A stretch of 64,000 nucleotides of DNA from the NCBI GenBank assembly GCA_013822735.1, contig PNKZ01000001.1:744001-808000 (forward strand). Direction: 5' to 3'. The DNA is from Pirellula sp. GTDB taxonomy: Bacteria > Planctomycetota > Planctomycetia > Pirellulales > PNKZ01. The stretch's first letter is position 1. Each line of letters starts with the position of its first letter. Below, piece by piece: positions 33,678-42,358 of this stretch. Under the pieces are notes generated by a model. That model had not been told where the DNA came from. It searched no databases and worked only from the letters and a program-made list of their open reading frames with translations. Both the position numbers and the translations under genes were made by a program.

Positions 33678-34583
33678 TCAAGCTTCTGCGACGGTCGTTC
33701 CTTCGCTGCGTGTAAGCTCCGCGAAGAGTTCCGAGAGCCGGAGCGTGACGGGGCCGCATTGGCCGTCGCCGATTTTGCGGCCGTCTACTTCCGTAACCGG
33801 CGCGATTTCGCCCATCGTGCCGGTGCAGAACATTTCGTCGGCGCGGTAGAAGTCGGTGAGCGAGAGATCGGTTTCCGCGACGGCGATCTCGTGTTTCCGG
33901 CAGAGTTCTAAAACCGTCGAGCGTGTAATTCCTTCCGGGCAAGCGACGGTGCGGGGCGTCGCCACGGCGCCGCGCGTGACGAGGAAGACGTGCGTCGCGT
34001 TCGTTTCCGCAACGAAGCCGCGAACGTCGAGCATGAGCGCATCGTCGACGCCGGCCGCATTGGCTTCGATCTTCGCGAGGATCGATTGCAACAAATTGTT
34101 GTGGTGGATTTTCGGGTCGAGACAGTCGGGCGGGAATCGTCGCACGCTGCTCGTCGCCAACCGCAAGCCGCGCTTGTCGTACACCGGCGGCTTGTGCTCG
34201 GCGAGCACGATGAGCGTCGGGCCGGCTTGATTGAGCCGAGGGTCCATGCCCGAGGTGATTTTGACGCCGCGGGTAAGCGTGAGCCGGATGTGGACGCCGT
34301 CAAACATCTTATTCGCGGCCAACGTGCGGCGGATTTGTTCGGTGATTGATTCGTGCGACGGAATCTCCGCAAACGCCAGCGCCTTCGCCGAGCCGCGCAG
34401 CCGATCCAGGTGTTCCGTCAGCCGGAAGATCCGCCCTTGGTAGAGTCGCAGCCCTTCCCAAACGGCGTCACCTCCCTGCACGGCCGAATCAAACGGACTA
34501 ACGCCGGCCTCGTCGCGATGCGCGAGTTTGCCGTTGATGTTGACGATCAGATTGCGATTGGCTTCGTAGAACTTTTGTTGCAT
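33678..34583 (-). CDS. Class IV PLP aminotransferase (branched-chain or D-amino-acid aminotransferase-like)
   Basis: 301 residues. The family Lys is K158 in LDPKIHHNNLLQS and the conserved Glu is E193 in VAETNATHVF. Also typical are FDSAVQGGDAVWEGLRLYQG, RLEEH-like LTEHLDRL and the C-terminal FCTGTMGEIAPVTEVDGRKIG. The N-terminal IVNINGKLAHRDEA is an IlvE-type beginning. Substrate is not certain: IlvE, D-amino acid and aminodeoxychorismate lyase enzymes share this fold. It is 31 bases downstream of the sulfotransferase-like gene on the same strand. Confidence 0.88.
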   Translation of the reverse strand: MQQKFYEANRNLIVNINGKLAHRDEAGVSPFDSAVQGGDAVWEGLRLYQGRIFRLTEHLDRLRGSAKALAFAEIPSHESITEQIRRTLAANKMFDGVHIRLTLTRGVKITSGMDPRLNQAGPTLIVLAEHKPPVYDKRGLRLATSSVRRFPPDCLDPKIHHNNLLQSILAKIEANAAGVDDALMLDVRGFVAETNATHVFLVTRGAVATPRTVACPEGITRSTVLELCRKHEIAVAETDLSLTDFYRADEMFCTGTMGEIAPVTEVDGRKIGDGQCGPVTLRLSELFAELTRSEGTTVAEA

Positions 34584-34614
34584 GCCCGTGGCTCGGCCTT
34601 ATTCGATGACGTGT

Positions 34615-35367
34615 TCAGCGCAACCGCACCTTACGCAAGCGGGCGTAAATCGCGTCACACTCGCGGAGGACGTCGAAGAAATTGCTGGGGACCGTATCTT
34701 CGTTCGCCGGTTCGTTGCGCGGTTTGCCGAAACCGGTCGTGTTCACGACTTCGCCGTACCAGTGCGGAGCCCAAATGCCGTCCGTCGGACGATAGCCGGT
34801 CGGCCAGGAGAGCATTTCCTCGCGCATCGGCACGCCGAGCGCGTCGCAAAGTAGGCCGAGCGTCTCACGCGGCCGTTCGAGCACGTCGCGCGCGTCGATG
34901 ACGATCGGCGTGCGGCCGGTCCGCGCCTTCACATAGTCGTAGATTTCCGCTTGTTGCGGAAAGCCGAGGTCGAGCGCCGTCGGCTCGTAGTTCTTCTTCA
35001 GGTACGAACGAAGCACTTCGTCGGGGCTGCGGATCAGGAAGCAATTCGTCACAAGGTCGAGCCACTCACGGCCGACGTCCGGCAATTGATGGTGCGTCAT
35101 CTGCTTTTGGTAGAAGATCGCTCGGCCGGCGCCGTTGCTCTCGGCGGCATCGTCCTCGGTCATTCGGCGTACGACTTCGCGCCAATCCGTCGGCCCGGCG
35201 GCGATGATCTCCGCCGCCATCGGGTGCGGCGCGCCGGTCTGCGCCAAGTAATAGGCGTAAAACGGCTCGTCGCACACGCGCGTGTCGGGCCGATTCTCCC
35301 AGGCCCGCATCATTGCCGTGGAGATGTTGCGCGGGCCCGACCACATGGCGATTCGCAGAGTAGGCAT
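34615..35367 (-). CDS. Sulfotransferase-like P-loop protein
   Basis: 250 residues from ATG 35367; an upstream in-frame start gives a Lys/Arg-rich extension. The 5'-phosphosulfate-binding-like loop is at the very N terminus (MPTLRIAMWSGPRNISTAMMRAW), and the DEPFYAYYL and LIRSPDEVLRSYLKK segments are typical of this sulfotransferase-like family, the latter being the 3'-phosphate-binding motif. TPIVIDARDVLERPRETLGLLCDALGVP is also characteristic. True PAPS use is unproven. Its immediate neighbour is a class IV aminotransferase (31 bases); plant proteins annotated as branched-chain aminotransferase-like fuse similar domains, which suggests a joint function. Confidence 0.78.
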   Translation of the reverse strand: MPTLRIAMWSGPRNISTAMMRAWENRPDTRVCDEPFYAYYLAQTGAPHPMAAEIIAAGPTDWREVVRRMTEDDAAESNGAGRAIFYQKQMTHHQLPDVGREWLDLVTNCFLIRSPDEVLRSYLKKNYEPTALDLGFPQQAEIYDYVKARTGRTPIVIDARDVLERPRETLGLLCDALGVPMREEMLSWPTGYRPTDGIWAPHWYGEVVNTTGFGKPRNEPANEDTVPSNFFDVLRECDAIYARLRKVRLR

Positions 35368-35490
35368 GGCGAAACTAGTCCGGTTCTTCCTCTCGGGCGC
35401 AGCAAGAGGCTTTCTGCGGTTGTGATGTTCTCGAGTTGATGAATTGCCTCGTGTCAACCCAGCTTGCGAGCAAGCTGGTCCACCCGGGCG

Positions 35491-36441
35491 CTACTTCCCT
35501 TGCGCAAATGCGTGCCCGGCGACTTCCATCGGTACCGTGTAGAGCGACGTGCGGGCCGTCACGTACAACGTCTTGCGATCCGCGCCGCCAAAGGTGCAAT
35601 TTGCCGGCTGCTCAGGAATGGCGATGATGGCCAACAGTTTGCCGCTTGGGTCGAAGATTTGCAGCCCCAAGGCCGACGTGATGTACAAGTTTCCCTTCAC
35701 ATCGACGGTCAGTCCGTCGCCCCCTTTACCGGTTTGTCCTTCCTTCTGCTCCAAGGTGCAGAACACGCGACCCTTGCCGAGCTTGCCGGGAGAAACGACG
35801 GGGTAGGCCATCATCTCGGCTTGGCCCGAAGGGATGACGTAGAGCGTATTCTCATCGGGCGAAAGAATCACGCCGTTGGGCGCTTTGAGGTCGTCGACGA
35901 GTCGCGTCACCTTGCCGTCGGCGGCCGTGTAATACACGGCGGTCACGCCTTGGGGCAGGGGAGTCGGCGCGCGGAAGTGCGGGTCGGTGAAATAGACCCC
36001 GCCCGCCGAGTCGATCACGAGATCGTTCGGAGCATTGAATCGTTTTCCTTCGTACTCTTTGGCAACGGTGCGAACCACTTGGCCGTCGGCTCCCATCACC
36101 GTGACTTGTCCCTGCATTTCGCAACCGACCAACTCGCCCGCGGCGTTGACCATCGTGCCGTTGACGTTGTTCGAATTTTCGCGAAACGTCGTGAGCTTGC
36201 CTGTCGTGTCGACCTTGTAAATCTTCTCCGCGGGAATATCGGAGAAGTAGACGTTGCCGTCACGGTCGGCTGCCGGGCCCTCGGTGAATTGGAAACCGCC
36301 GTGAAGTTTCGCGACCGGACCGGTCGGGCCGAGGCCTGCGATCGACGTCCGGGCTTCATCGGCGGCTTGCGCCGGCAGGCTCCCTGCGAGGCAAATGGCG
36401 AGAGCGCCGACGCAAGATCGAGACGTGGCTGCGGCAAACAT
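35491..36441 (-). CDS. Secreted SMP-30/gluconolactonase-type beta-propeller protein
   Basis: 316 residues from ATG 36441, which starts a signal peptide (MFAAATSRSCVGALAICLAG, cleavage near QAAD). The body is a six-bladed SMP-30 propeller: FTEGPAADRDGNVYFSDIPAEKIYKVD, NGTMVNAAGELVGCEMQG, FNAPNDLVIDSAGGVYFTDPHF, APNGVILSPDENTLYV, DGLTVDVKGNLYI. The conserved metal ligands are the Glu of the first FTEGP segment and the Asn/Asp of PNDLVID, ANGV-like PNGV and DGLTVD. Such enzymes hydrolyse sugar lactones. Lactonase activity is inferred. Confidence 0.9.
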   Translation of the reverse strand: MFAAATSRSCVGALAICLAGSLPAQAADEARTSIAGLGPTGPVAKLHGGFQFTEGPAADRDGNVYFSDIPAEKIYKVDTTGKLTTFRENSNNVNGTMVNAAGELVGCEMQGQVTVMGADGQVVRTVAKEYEGKRFNAPNDLVIDSAGGVYFTDPHFRAPTPLPQGVTAVYYTAADGKVTRLVDDLKAPNGVILSPDENTLYVIPSGQAEMMAYPVVSPGKLGKGRVFCTLEQKEGQTGKGGDGLTVDVKGNLYITSALGLQIFDPSGKLLAIIAIPEQPANCTFGGADRKTLYVTARTSLYTVPMEVAGHAFAQGK

Positions 36442-36558
36442 GGAGTAGTCTCCCGGCTGGATAGATTCGCACAGTGCCGACGGCCGCCCGCCGCGCACTC
36501 AGAATAGAATCCGCCGCTCGGGCGATTGCAAGTGTTACCGCGCTCGGGAAAACACGAC

Positions 36559-38055
36559 TTACAGCACGTGTTCTTTACGGATGGACGTCAGCGCGGAAAA
36601 CACGGGCTTCGGTTGGCCGCGCGCGTCGAGAAGACCGGCATGCGCGAGCTCGTGCGGTTCGTCGTCGCGATATTGTTGCCAAGCGATTCCTTGCACGGAA
36701 GGTTTGGCCAACAACATCGGCACGATATTACGCACCCATTGGGCCTGCGATTCCGGCGTCCAACCGCCGGGCCAAGCGCCTGCGATCGGCTGCGAGCGCG
36801 TTTCGGCGAGGGCATCGTCCGTCTCGGCGCTTGGCGCCGCGAGAAAGATGTACAACGGAATGCCGAGCATCGACCACGTATCCAGCAGCTTGCTCAGCTC
36901 CAGCGCGTCGCGAAGATAGGAACCGTCGCCGGAGTAGCCGGCCTCGATCTCGAGCCCGAGCGCGGCAATGGGAAGGCCGGAGCGTACGAGATGGTCGGCA
37001 ATGTGAATGGGCGCGTAAGCCAGCGGCGTCTTCCGCAAATACTCACCCCACGGCGCATCAAAACTTACGATGAGCGGCGTTTCGGCGTCGAGCCGGCGAA
37101 TCGTTTCCACGACCCTCGCGATGATTCGCAGCTTCTCTTCGTCCTTGAGCCCGAGCTGATGCGTGCGGTAGGAAAACGTCGCACAGTTCCAGAACGACAC
37201 GCGGCCGAGAAACTGCTGTACGACGCGTGCCGTGTATTCGGCCGAGAAGGCGGCGATGGCGTCAACGTCGTCTTGCCAAGCGTTGAGCCATGTGGGGAAG
37301 CCGCGATCGTCGAGCTTTACGAGGGGTCCGGCGCAAGTGTTCATGCCTTGCGTTTGGCACCAGGACAATTGTTCGGAGTAGGCGTCCCAACGGTAAACGT
37401 CTTCTTCCGGCACCACGTTGCGCCAGACCAGCGGCACGACGGCCGTGTTGCAGAGCGCCGCGGTTATTTTCGTGAGGCCTTGCTCGGGCCCGCGGCGTCC
37501 GAGCGAAGCGCCGAAGGCAATGGGCAGCTTCGCGACGCTTCGATGCCGCGCGGCGATCGCTTGGTCCGCATACAGTTGTGCCGTAAGTTCGGCGGCGTCG
37601 ACGGCATCGACCAGTGCGTCTTGCGCGAACATGCTCGCGAGCTGCGGTTCATGTTGCCGCACGGCGGCTTCCGTGAAATGATGCATCGCCGACTTCAGCT
37701 TCGCGCGCAACGCGGCATTTTGCTCGAAGCCGGCCTGCTCCCAATCGGCGATTTGGTTGCGCACCGTGTTGAGTTTGCCGCGCGCAAGTTCGAGCGGCAG
37801 TAGATACGGCCGATCACGCTGCGACAACGTACCAGTCGTTAGTAGCGGTTCGCCCCGACCGTCGATGCGCCATGGGAGATTCAACTTCGCGGAATCGAAA
37901 CCTTCGCGTTCGACGAGCAAGTCGCCGTTGTCGGCAAAGCGGGCCCGGCAAAAGCTCGGGATCGGATCGAAGCCGGTGAAATACGCTTGCTGCGCGGCCC
38001 GTTCGGATAGACGGCTCCGCTCAGGCACGATGAAGCGCAACTGTCCGACCGGCAT
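36559..38055 (-). CDS. Putative glycoside hydrolase-like TIM-barrel protein (GH10-related?)
   Basis: 498 residues from ATG 38055 (MPVGQLRFIVPERSRL); a GTG start 43 codons upstream gives an unconserved extension. The first ~150 residues are beta-rich (ARFADNGDLLVEREGFDSAKLNLPWRI), perhaps a carbohydrate-binding-like domain. The remainder alternates helices and strands like a barrel, with WCQTQGMNTCAGPLVKL, FWNCATFSYRTHQLGL, ALGLEIEAGYSGDGSYLRD and a final VQGIAWQQYRDDEPHELAHAGLLD. The last pattern is typical of GH10 xylanase C termini (return to the barrel and 'LLD..G.PKPVF'). I cannot assign both catalytic Glu residues, so the activity is unproven. No signal peptide seen. Confidence 0.55.
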   Translation of the reverse strand: MPVGQLRFIVPERSRLSERAAQQAYFTGFDPIPSFCRARFADNGDLLVEREGFDSAKLNLPWRIDGRGEPLLTTGTLSQRDRPYLLPLELARGKLNTVRNQIADWEQAGFEQNAALRAKLKSAMHHFTEAAVRQHEPQLASMFAQDALVDAVDAAELTAQLYADQAIAARHRSVAKLPIAFGASLGRRGPEQGLTKITAALCNTAVVPLVWRNVVPEEDVYRWDAYSEQLSWCQTQGMNTCAGPLVKLDDRGFPTWLNAWQDDVDAIAAFSAEYTARVVQQFLGRVSFWNCATFSYRTHQLGLKDEEKLRIIARVVETIRRLDAETPLIVSFDAPWGEYLRKTPLAYAPIHIADHLVRSGLPIAALGLEIEAGYSGDGSYLRDALELSKLLDTWSMLGIPLYIFLAAPSAETDDALAETRSQPIAGAWPGGWTPESQAQWVRNIVPMLLAKPSVQGIAWQQYRDDEPHELAHAGLLDARGQPKPVFSALTSIRKEHVL

Positions 38056-38387
38056 GTCCGCTCCGCCCTGGGGCCGTTGATCTGAGAAGGAAAGCGCTCG
38101 GCGCCAAGCGCGCGAGACGACGGTACGGCACGCGCCGCCGTAGGTGTCATCGGCATAAAAACCCGCAAACCACCTAAATTTCACCCAAGCGCGAGTCTAA
38201 CCCACTCGGCGGGGGCGCACAAGGCAGAACACGGCGGCGAGGACGTAGCCATCGCCCGACGGATCTCGGCTTGGCAAGACACGGAGTTCGTCTGCGTAGG
38301 CGATTTCGGCGAGCGACCTAAAATCCTGCGGTGATGCAGTCCGCTTACGGCCTGCGGGTCGCCGCAGACCATTTCCTGAGATTGATC
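38056..38387. other. Divergent promoter region
   Basis: About 330 bases between the glycosidase-like gene and the plus-strand membrane protein gene. Short open frames cross it, but none is recognisable. It contains an in-frame ATG at 38334 that could be an alternative start of the next gene. Confidence 0.4.
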
Positions 38388-38840
38388 ATGGCCGTTTCGG
38401 CATTACTTGACGCCCAGTTTTTAGCCGCCGTGGTCATGACCGCAATCATTTGGTTCGTGCAGATCGTCCACTACCCGCTCCTCGCGAATGTCGGGACCGA
38501 CGAGTTTTGCCGATACACGCAGCGACATCAAGTTCTCATTACTTGGGTCGTTGGGCCGCCGATGCTCGTCGAAGTTGCGTCGGCCGGAATGCTGCTGATC
38601 TATGCTCCGCTACTACTTACCTCTCCGCTCTATGCGACGGCACTCGCGCTGCTGTTTCTAATTTGGATCTCAACCGCCGTGTTGCAGGTGCCTTTGCATG
38701 CCAAGTTGTGTCGATCGCGCGATGAGCGCAACATTCGCAGGCTTGTGCTCACGAATTGGATTCGGACCATCGCCTGGACGGGCCGCGCAGTGCTGCTCGG
38801 TCTCGTCGGCACGACGCCGGACGTCTTGGCTCAACGTTAA
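38388..38840 (+). CDS. Small integral membrane protein, four helices
   Basis: 150 residues from ATG 38388 (MAVSALLDAQFLAAVV); a longer in-frame start at 38331 is possible. About four hydrophobic helices are visible (~8-30, 51-70, 78-100, 130-145), with conserved-looking FVQIVHYPLLANVG, RHQVLITWVVGPPMLVE and LQVPLHAKL. The layout matches small uncharacterised four-helix membrane proteins of the DUF1772-like kind. It lies 23 bases upstream of the SDR gene, likely co-transcribed. Function unknown. Confidence 0.65.
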   Translation: MAVSALLDAQFLAAVVMTAIIWFVQIVHYPLLANVGTDEFCRYTQRHQVLITWVVGPPMLVEVASAGMLLIYAPLLLTSPLYATALALLFLIWISTAVLQVPLHAKLCRSRDERNIRRLVLTNWIRTIAWTGRAVLLGLVGTTPDVLAQR

Positions 38841-38863
38841 TGATTTTTGGGGAGTTTCACCGT

Positions 38864-39610
38864 ATGTCCGCCGTCGCAATCTTGGGTGCCTCGGGCACGA
38901 TCGGTAGCGCCGTTGCCCGCAAGCTTGTGAATAGCGGACGCCGCGTGCTACTCGTCGGCCGCGACCCGGAAAAACTCGATCGGTTGGGTGCGGAACTTGG
39001 AACTCCGACGGCAGTCGTTGATTTCCGATCGTCTCAGCCATTGGAAGCCGCGTTGGTCGAACATGGCGAATCGCTCGGCGGATTCTCCGGATTGGTCAAT
39101 TGCATCGGCTCCCTACTGCTCAAGCCGGCACATGCCACGAGCGACGAGGAGTTTCGTCAGACGATCGAAACCAACTTGTTCACTTCGTTCGCTCTGGTGA
39201 AGGCCGGCGGTCGCCTATTGCGCGACAGTGGAGGCGCGATCGTGCTCTTTGCTTCAGCTGCGGCAGAGGTCGGGATTCAGAATCACGAAGCTATCGCGGC
39301 GGCTAAGGCCGGAATTGTCGGATTGGCCCGTTCTGCCGCGGCGACTTATGCCCCGAACAACGTGCGGGTAAACGTCGTCAGTCCCGGCCTGGTGCGCACG
39401 GAATTGACGCGCCGCATTTGGGAGAGTTCCGCCGCGGCCGGGGCGTCGCGGGAGTTGCACGCGTTGGGACGGCTGGGGGAGCCGGAGCAGATCGCTTCGC
39501 TGACGCAGTGGCTTTTGGATCCGGCGAACGATTGGATGACCGGCCAAGCCATTGGTCTCGACGGCGGACTTTCCCGCGTCTTGCCGAAGCGCCGTCCTGC
39601 AGGCGGTTAA
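38864..39610 (+). CDS. Short-chain dehydrogenase/reductase family protein lacking the catalytic Tyr
   Basis: 248 residues from ATG 38864, with GGGGAG 10-15 bases upstream. The NAD(P) fold is intact: GASGTIG at 8-14, VGRDPEKL, and NCIG at 79-82. Serine 131 (FASAAAE) is in the catalytic Ser position and K148 in the Lys position. The residue that should be Tyr, four before the Lys, is Ile144 (HEAIAAAKAG). SDRs with this 'HEAIAAAK' stretch are a recognised divergent group. It may use another residue (H141 is near) or may not be an oxidoreductase. PGLVRTELTRRIWES and a C-terminal GQAIGLDGGL segment complete the fold. Confidence 0.85.
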   Translation: MSAVAILGASGTIGSAVARKLVNSGRRVLLVGRDPEKLDRLGAELGTPTAVVDFRSSQPLEAALVEHGESLGGFSGLVNCIGSLLLKPAHATSDEEFRQTIETNLFTSFALVKAGGRLLRDSGGAIVLFASAAAEVGIQNHEAIAAAKAGIVGLARSAAATYAPNNVRVNVVSPGLVRTELTRRIWESSAAAGASRELHALGRLGEPEQIASLTQWLLDPANDWMTGQAIGLDGGLSRVLPKRRPAGG

Positions 39611-39822
39611 GTCCTTGTACCGTTGCGATTTTATCGAATCGCGACAGGTTGTAGCGCCCAGAACACCCCCGACTTTGCCCGTTTCCGCACACGGCGGCCT
39701 TGGTACACTGGAAGGGCCTGCCGCGCCCCGCCCGTACCCACGCCGCACGCAGTGTGCCGAGTCGTCTCCTCAACGGCTTGTGCGTGGGTTCCCGCCTCTT
39801 CCTTCGTTTGCATTTAGTCGCC

Positions 39823-42351
39823 ATGCGCTACTCTCGCAGTACACGTCGACATTGCTGGATATTTGCCGCGGCTTTGGCGGCTTGCCTTCCTGCGACCGCC
39901 GTCGCGATTGCCGCAGATGCCGACGAGCAGCAGACGGCCGAAGTTGATTTCTCGCGCGACGTTCGGCCGCTCCTCTCGCAACATTGCTTTGCCTGTCATG
40001 GGCCGGATGCGGGAAGCCGCGAAGCCGGTTTGCGGCTCGATCGGGCCGATGCGGCGCTTGCCGAACTCGAAAGTGGCGCGACGGCGATTGTGCCGGGCAA
40101 GCCCGAGGCGAGCGAACTCATCGCTCGCATCACGACCGACGATGCCGACCTGCGGATGCCCCCGGCCACGAGCGGACACACGCTCAGTGACGAGGAGATC
40201 GACGTGCTCCGCCGCTGGATCGCCGGCGGCGCCAAGTTCGACGACCACTGGTCGTTTCGCCCGGTGGCAAAGGTCGAACCGCCGGCCGTGAAAAACGAAG
40301 CTTGGGTTCGTAATCCGATCGATCGCTTCATTCTCGCGAGGCTCGAAAAAGAAAAACTTGCGACTTCGCCGGAGGCCGATGCGGCGACGCTCCTGCGGCG
40401 CCTCTCACTCGACCTGACCGGTTTGCCGCCGACGCCGGCGGAAGTCGCCGAGTTTCTCGCCGACGACAGGCCGGATGCCTACGGCCGGGCCGTCGATCGC
40501 TTGCTCGCCTCGCCTCATTTCGGCGAGCGCTGGGGGCGCCATTGGCTTGATCTGGCCCACTATGCCGACAGCGACGGTTATCTCGGCGACGCACTTCGTC
40601 CGAATGCCTGGCGCTACCGCGATTGGGTAATCGACGCCGTCAATCGCGACCTGCCCCACGATCAATTCACCATCGAACAACTCGCGGGCGATCTGCTCCC
40701 CGAAGCGACGCTGGAGCAAAAGACGGCGACCGGCTTTCTCCGTAACACGCTGCGCAACACCGAGGCGGGCGTCGATCTGGAAGAGTATCGCTTGAAGGAA
40801 ATCGTCGATCGCGTGAGCACCGTCGGCATCGGCTGGCTCGGGCTTTCGGTCGGTTGCGCGGAGTGCCATTCGCACAAGTTCGACCCGATCTCGCATCGCG
40901 AGTTCTACGAGATGTTCGCGTTCTTTAACGACGCCGACGATGTCGACTTGGCCGCACCGTCGCCGAGCGACGAAGAACGCTACAAGGCGAACAGTAAAGT
41001 CTGGGCCGCCGCGCACAAGCAGCTCATCGACGCCGTAGATGCGGCGCTCGAAAAGGCAAAGGATGTAAAGCTCGGGGTTGATCGCAAGGCTTGGCTCGCA
41101 GCGCTGGCTGTGGATGCCAAGAAGCGATCGAAAGAACAGACGCAGCTTATCACCGATGTGCAGAAGCATCCCGACGTCACGTTGCGCAAGGCTTGTGCAG
41201 CTTACGCGGCTCACCTTGCGAAGAAACCGGCGGCGCCTTCGTCGAAGGTCATGACCGTCGCAGCGCGAAAATCGACGCGAACTTCCTTCGTACATTTGCG
41301 CGGCGATTATCGTAGCCGGGGTGAAGACGTTACGCCCGGCACCCCCGCGGTACTGCCGCCGCTCAAGCCGCGCGGCGCGAAGGCCGATCGGCTGGACTTG
41401 GCCCGCTGGCTCATCGACCCGGCGAACCCGCTGACGCCGCGCGTGACCGTGAATCATATCTGGCAGCATCTTTTCGGCCGCGGGCTGGTGTCGACCGTCG
41501 ACAACTTCGGCTCCGGCGGCGAGGCCCCGTCGCATCCTGAACTGCTCGATTGGTTGGCCGGCGAAATGGTGCGGAACAATTGGAGTCGCAAGGCGATGAT
41601 CCGGCTGATCGTCGACTCGGCCGCCTATCGACAGACTTCGGCGATGCGCAGCGATCTGGAAGCGCGCGATCCGCTCAATGTGCTCGTGGCCCGACAGTCG
41701 CGCTTCCGCGTCGAAGCGGAAGAGGTGCGCGACGCGGCTTTGGCGGCCTCGGGCTTGTTGCACCGCGCCATCGGCGGACCAGGTATTCGTCCGCCGCAGC
41801 CGGCCTATGTGGCGAGCATCAGTCGCAACACGGGCTGGGAAACTTCCACCGGTCCCGATCTCTATCGCCGCGGCATGTACATCGTGTTCCGCCGCGCGAC
41901 GCCGTATCCGATGTTGCTGACGTTCGACGCTCCCGACTCGACGCAGGCCTGCACCCGTCGCGAGCGTTCGAATTCGCCGCTGCAAGCATTGACGCTTTTG
42001 AACGATCCGGTGTTCGTCGAATGTGCGCAGCACCTGGGCCGACAATTGGCCGAGGGCTCCTCGCGCACCGTCGAAGCGCGGATCACCGAAGGTTTTCACC
42101 GCTGCCTCGGCCGCGATCCGCAGCAGATGGAACTCGATCGACTCCGTAGCTACTATCTCGGCGAAGTCGGCCGATTTTTGGCAGATCCTGGCGCTGCGAA
42201 ATCGCTTGCGAGTTCGCCCGCGGCGATCACGGCGAAAGGCACCGTCTCCCATTCGACGAAGAAAACCGACGAGGAAATAGCTTCCACGGCGGCCTGGATC
42301 GCCACGGCCCGAGTGCTTATGAACCTCGATGAATTCATCACGCGCGAGTAA
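39823..42351 (+). CDS. Planctomycete cytochrome C (PSCyt)/DUF1549/DUF1553 protein
   Basis: 842 residues from ATG 39823 with a signal peptide (RHCWIFAAALAACLPATAVAIAAD region). The heme motif CFACH is at 55-59 (SQHCFACHGPDAG). Cytochrome domain ends near residue 150; DUF1549 follows (NPIDRFILARLEKE, LTGLPPTPAEV, FGERWGRHWLDLAHYADSDGY, RNTLRNTEAGVDLEEYR) with a second CAECH motif (SVGCAECHSHKFDPI). DUF1553 occupies the last half (DPANPLTPRVTVNHIWQHLFGRGLV, RIRLIVDS-like segment, YVASISRNTGWETSTGPDLYRRGMY, NSPLQALTLLNDPVF). A diagnostic planctomycete family; the DUF1501 gene follows 7 bases downstream. Role uncertain, probably extracytoplasmic redox or polymer breakdown. Confidence 0.95.
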   Translation: MRYSRSTRRHCWIFAAALAACLPATAVAIAADADEQQTAEVDFSRDVRPLLSQHCFACHGPDAGSREAGLRLDRADAALAELESGATAIVPGKPEASELIARITTDDADLRMPPATSGHTLSDEEIDVLRRWIAGGAKFDDHWSFRPVAKVEPPAVKNEAWVRNPIDRFILARLEKEKLATSPEADAATLLRRLSLDLTGLPPTPAEVAEFLADDRPDAYGRAVDRLLASPHFGERWGRHWLDLAHYADSDGYLGDALRPNAWRYRDWVIDAVNRDLPHDQFTIEQLAGDLLPEATLEQKTATGFLRNTLRNTEAGVDLEEYRLKEIVDRVSTVGIGWLGLSVGCAECHSHKFDPISHREFYEMFAFFNDADDVDLAAPSPSDEERYKANSKVWAAAHKQLIDAVDAALEKAKDVKLGVDRKAWLAALAVDAKKRSKEQTQLITDVQKHPDVTLRKACAAYAAHLAKKPAAPSSKVMTVAARKSTRTSFVHLRGDYRSRGEDVTPGTPAVLPPLKPRGAKADRLDLARWLIDPANPLTPRVTVNHIWQHLFGRGLVSTVDNFGSGGEAPSHPELLDWLAGEMVRNNWSRKAMIRLIVDSAAYRQTSAMRSDLEARDPLNVLVARQSRFRVEAEEVRDAALAASGLLHRAIGGPGIRPPQPAYVASISRNTGWETSTGPDLYRRGMYIVFRRATPYPMLLTFDAPDSTQACTRRERSNSPLQALTLLNDPVFVECAQHLGRQLAEGSSRTVEARITEGFHRCLGRDPQQMELDRLRSYYLGEVGRFLADPGAAKSLASSPAAITAKGTVSHSTKKTDEEIASTAAWIATARVLMNLDEFITRE

Positions 42352-42358
42352 CGAAACG

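Noticed and set aside
36526-37803. Plus-strand open frame of about 425 codons
   Set aside because: Antisense to the glycosidase-like gene, no start context and no recognisable domain.
40405-42252. Minus-strand open frame of about 615 codons
   Set aside because: Antisense to the PSCyt/DUF1549/DUF1553 gene, with Arg-rich, motif-free translation; the sense protein matches a known family.
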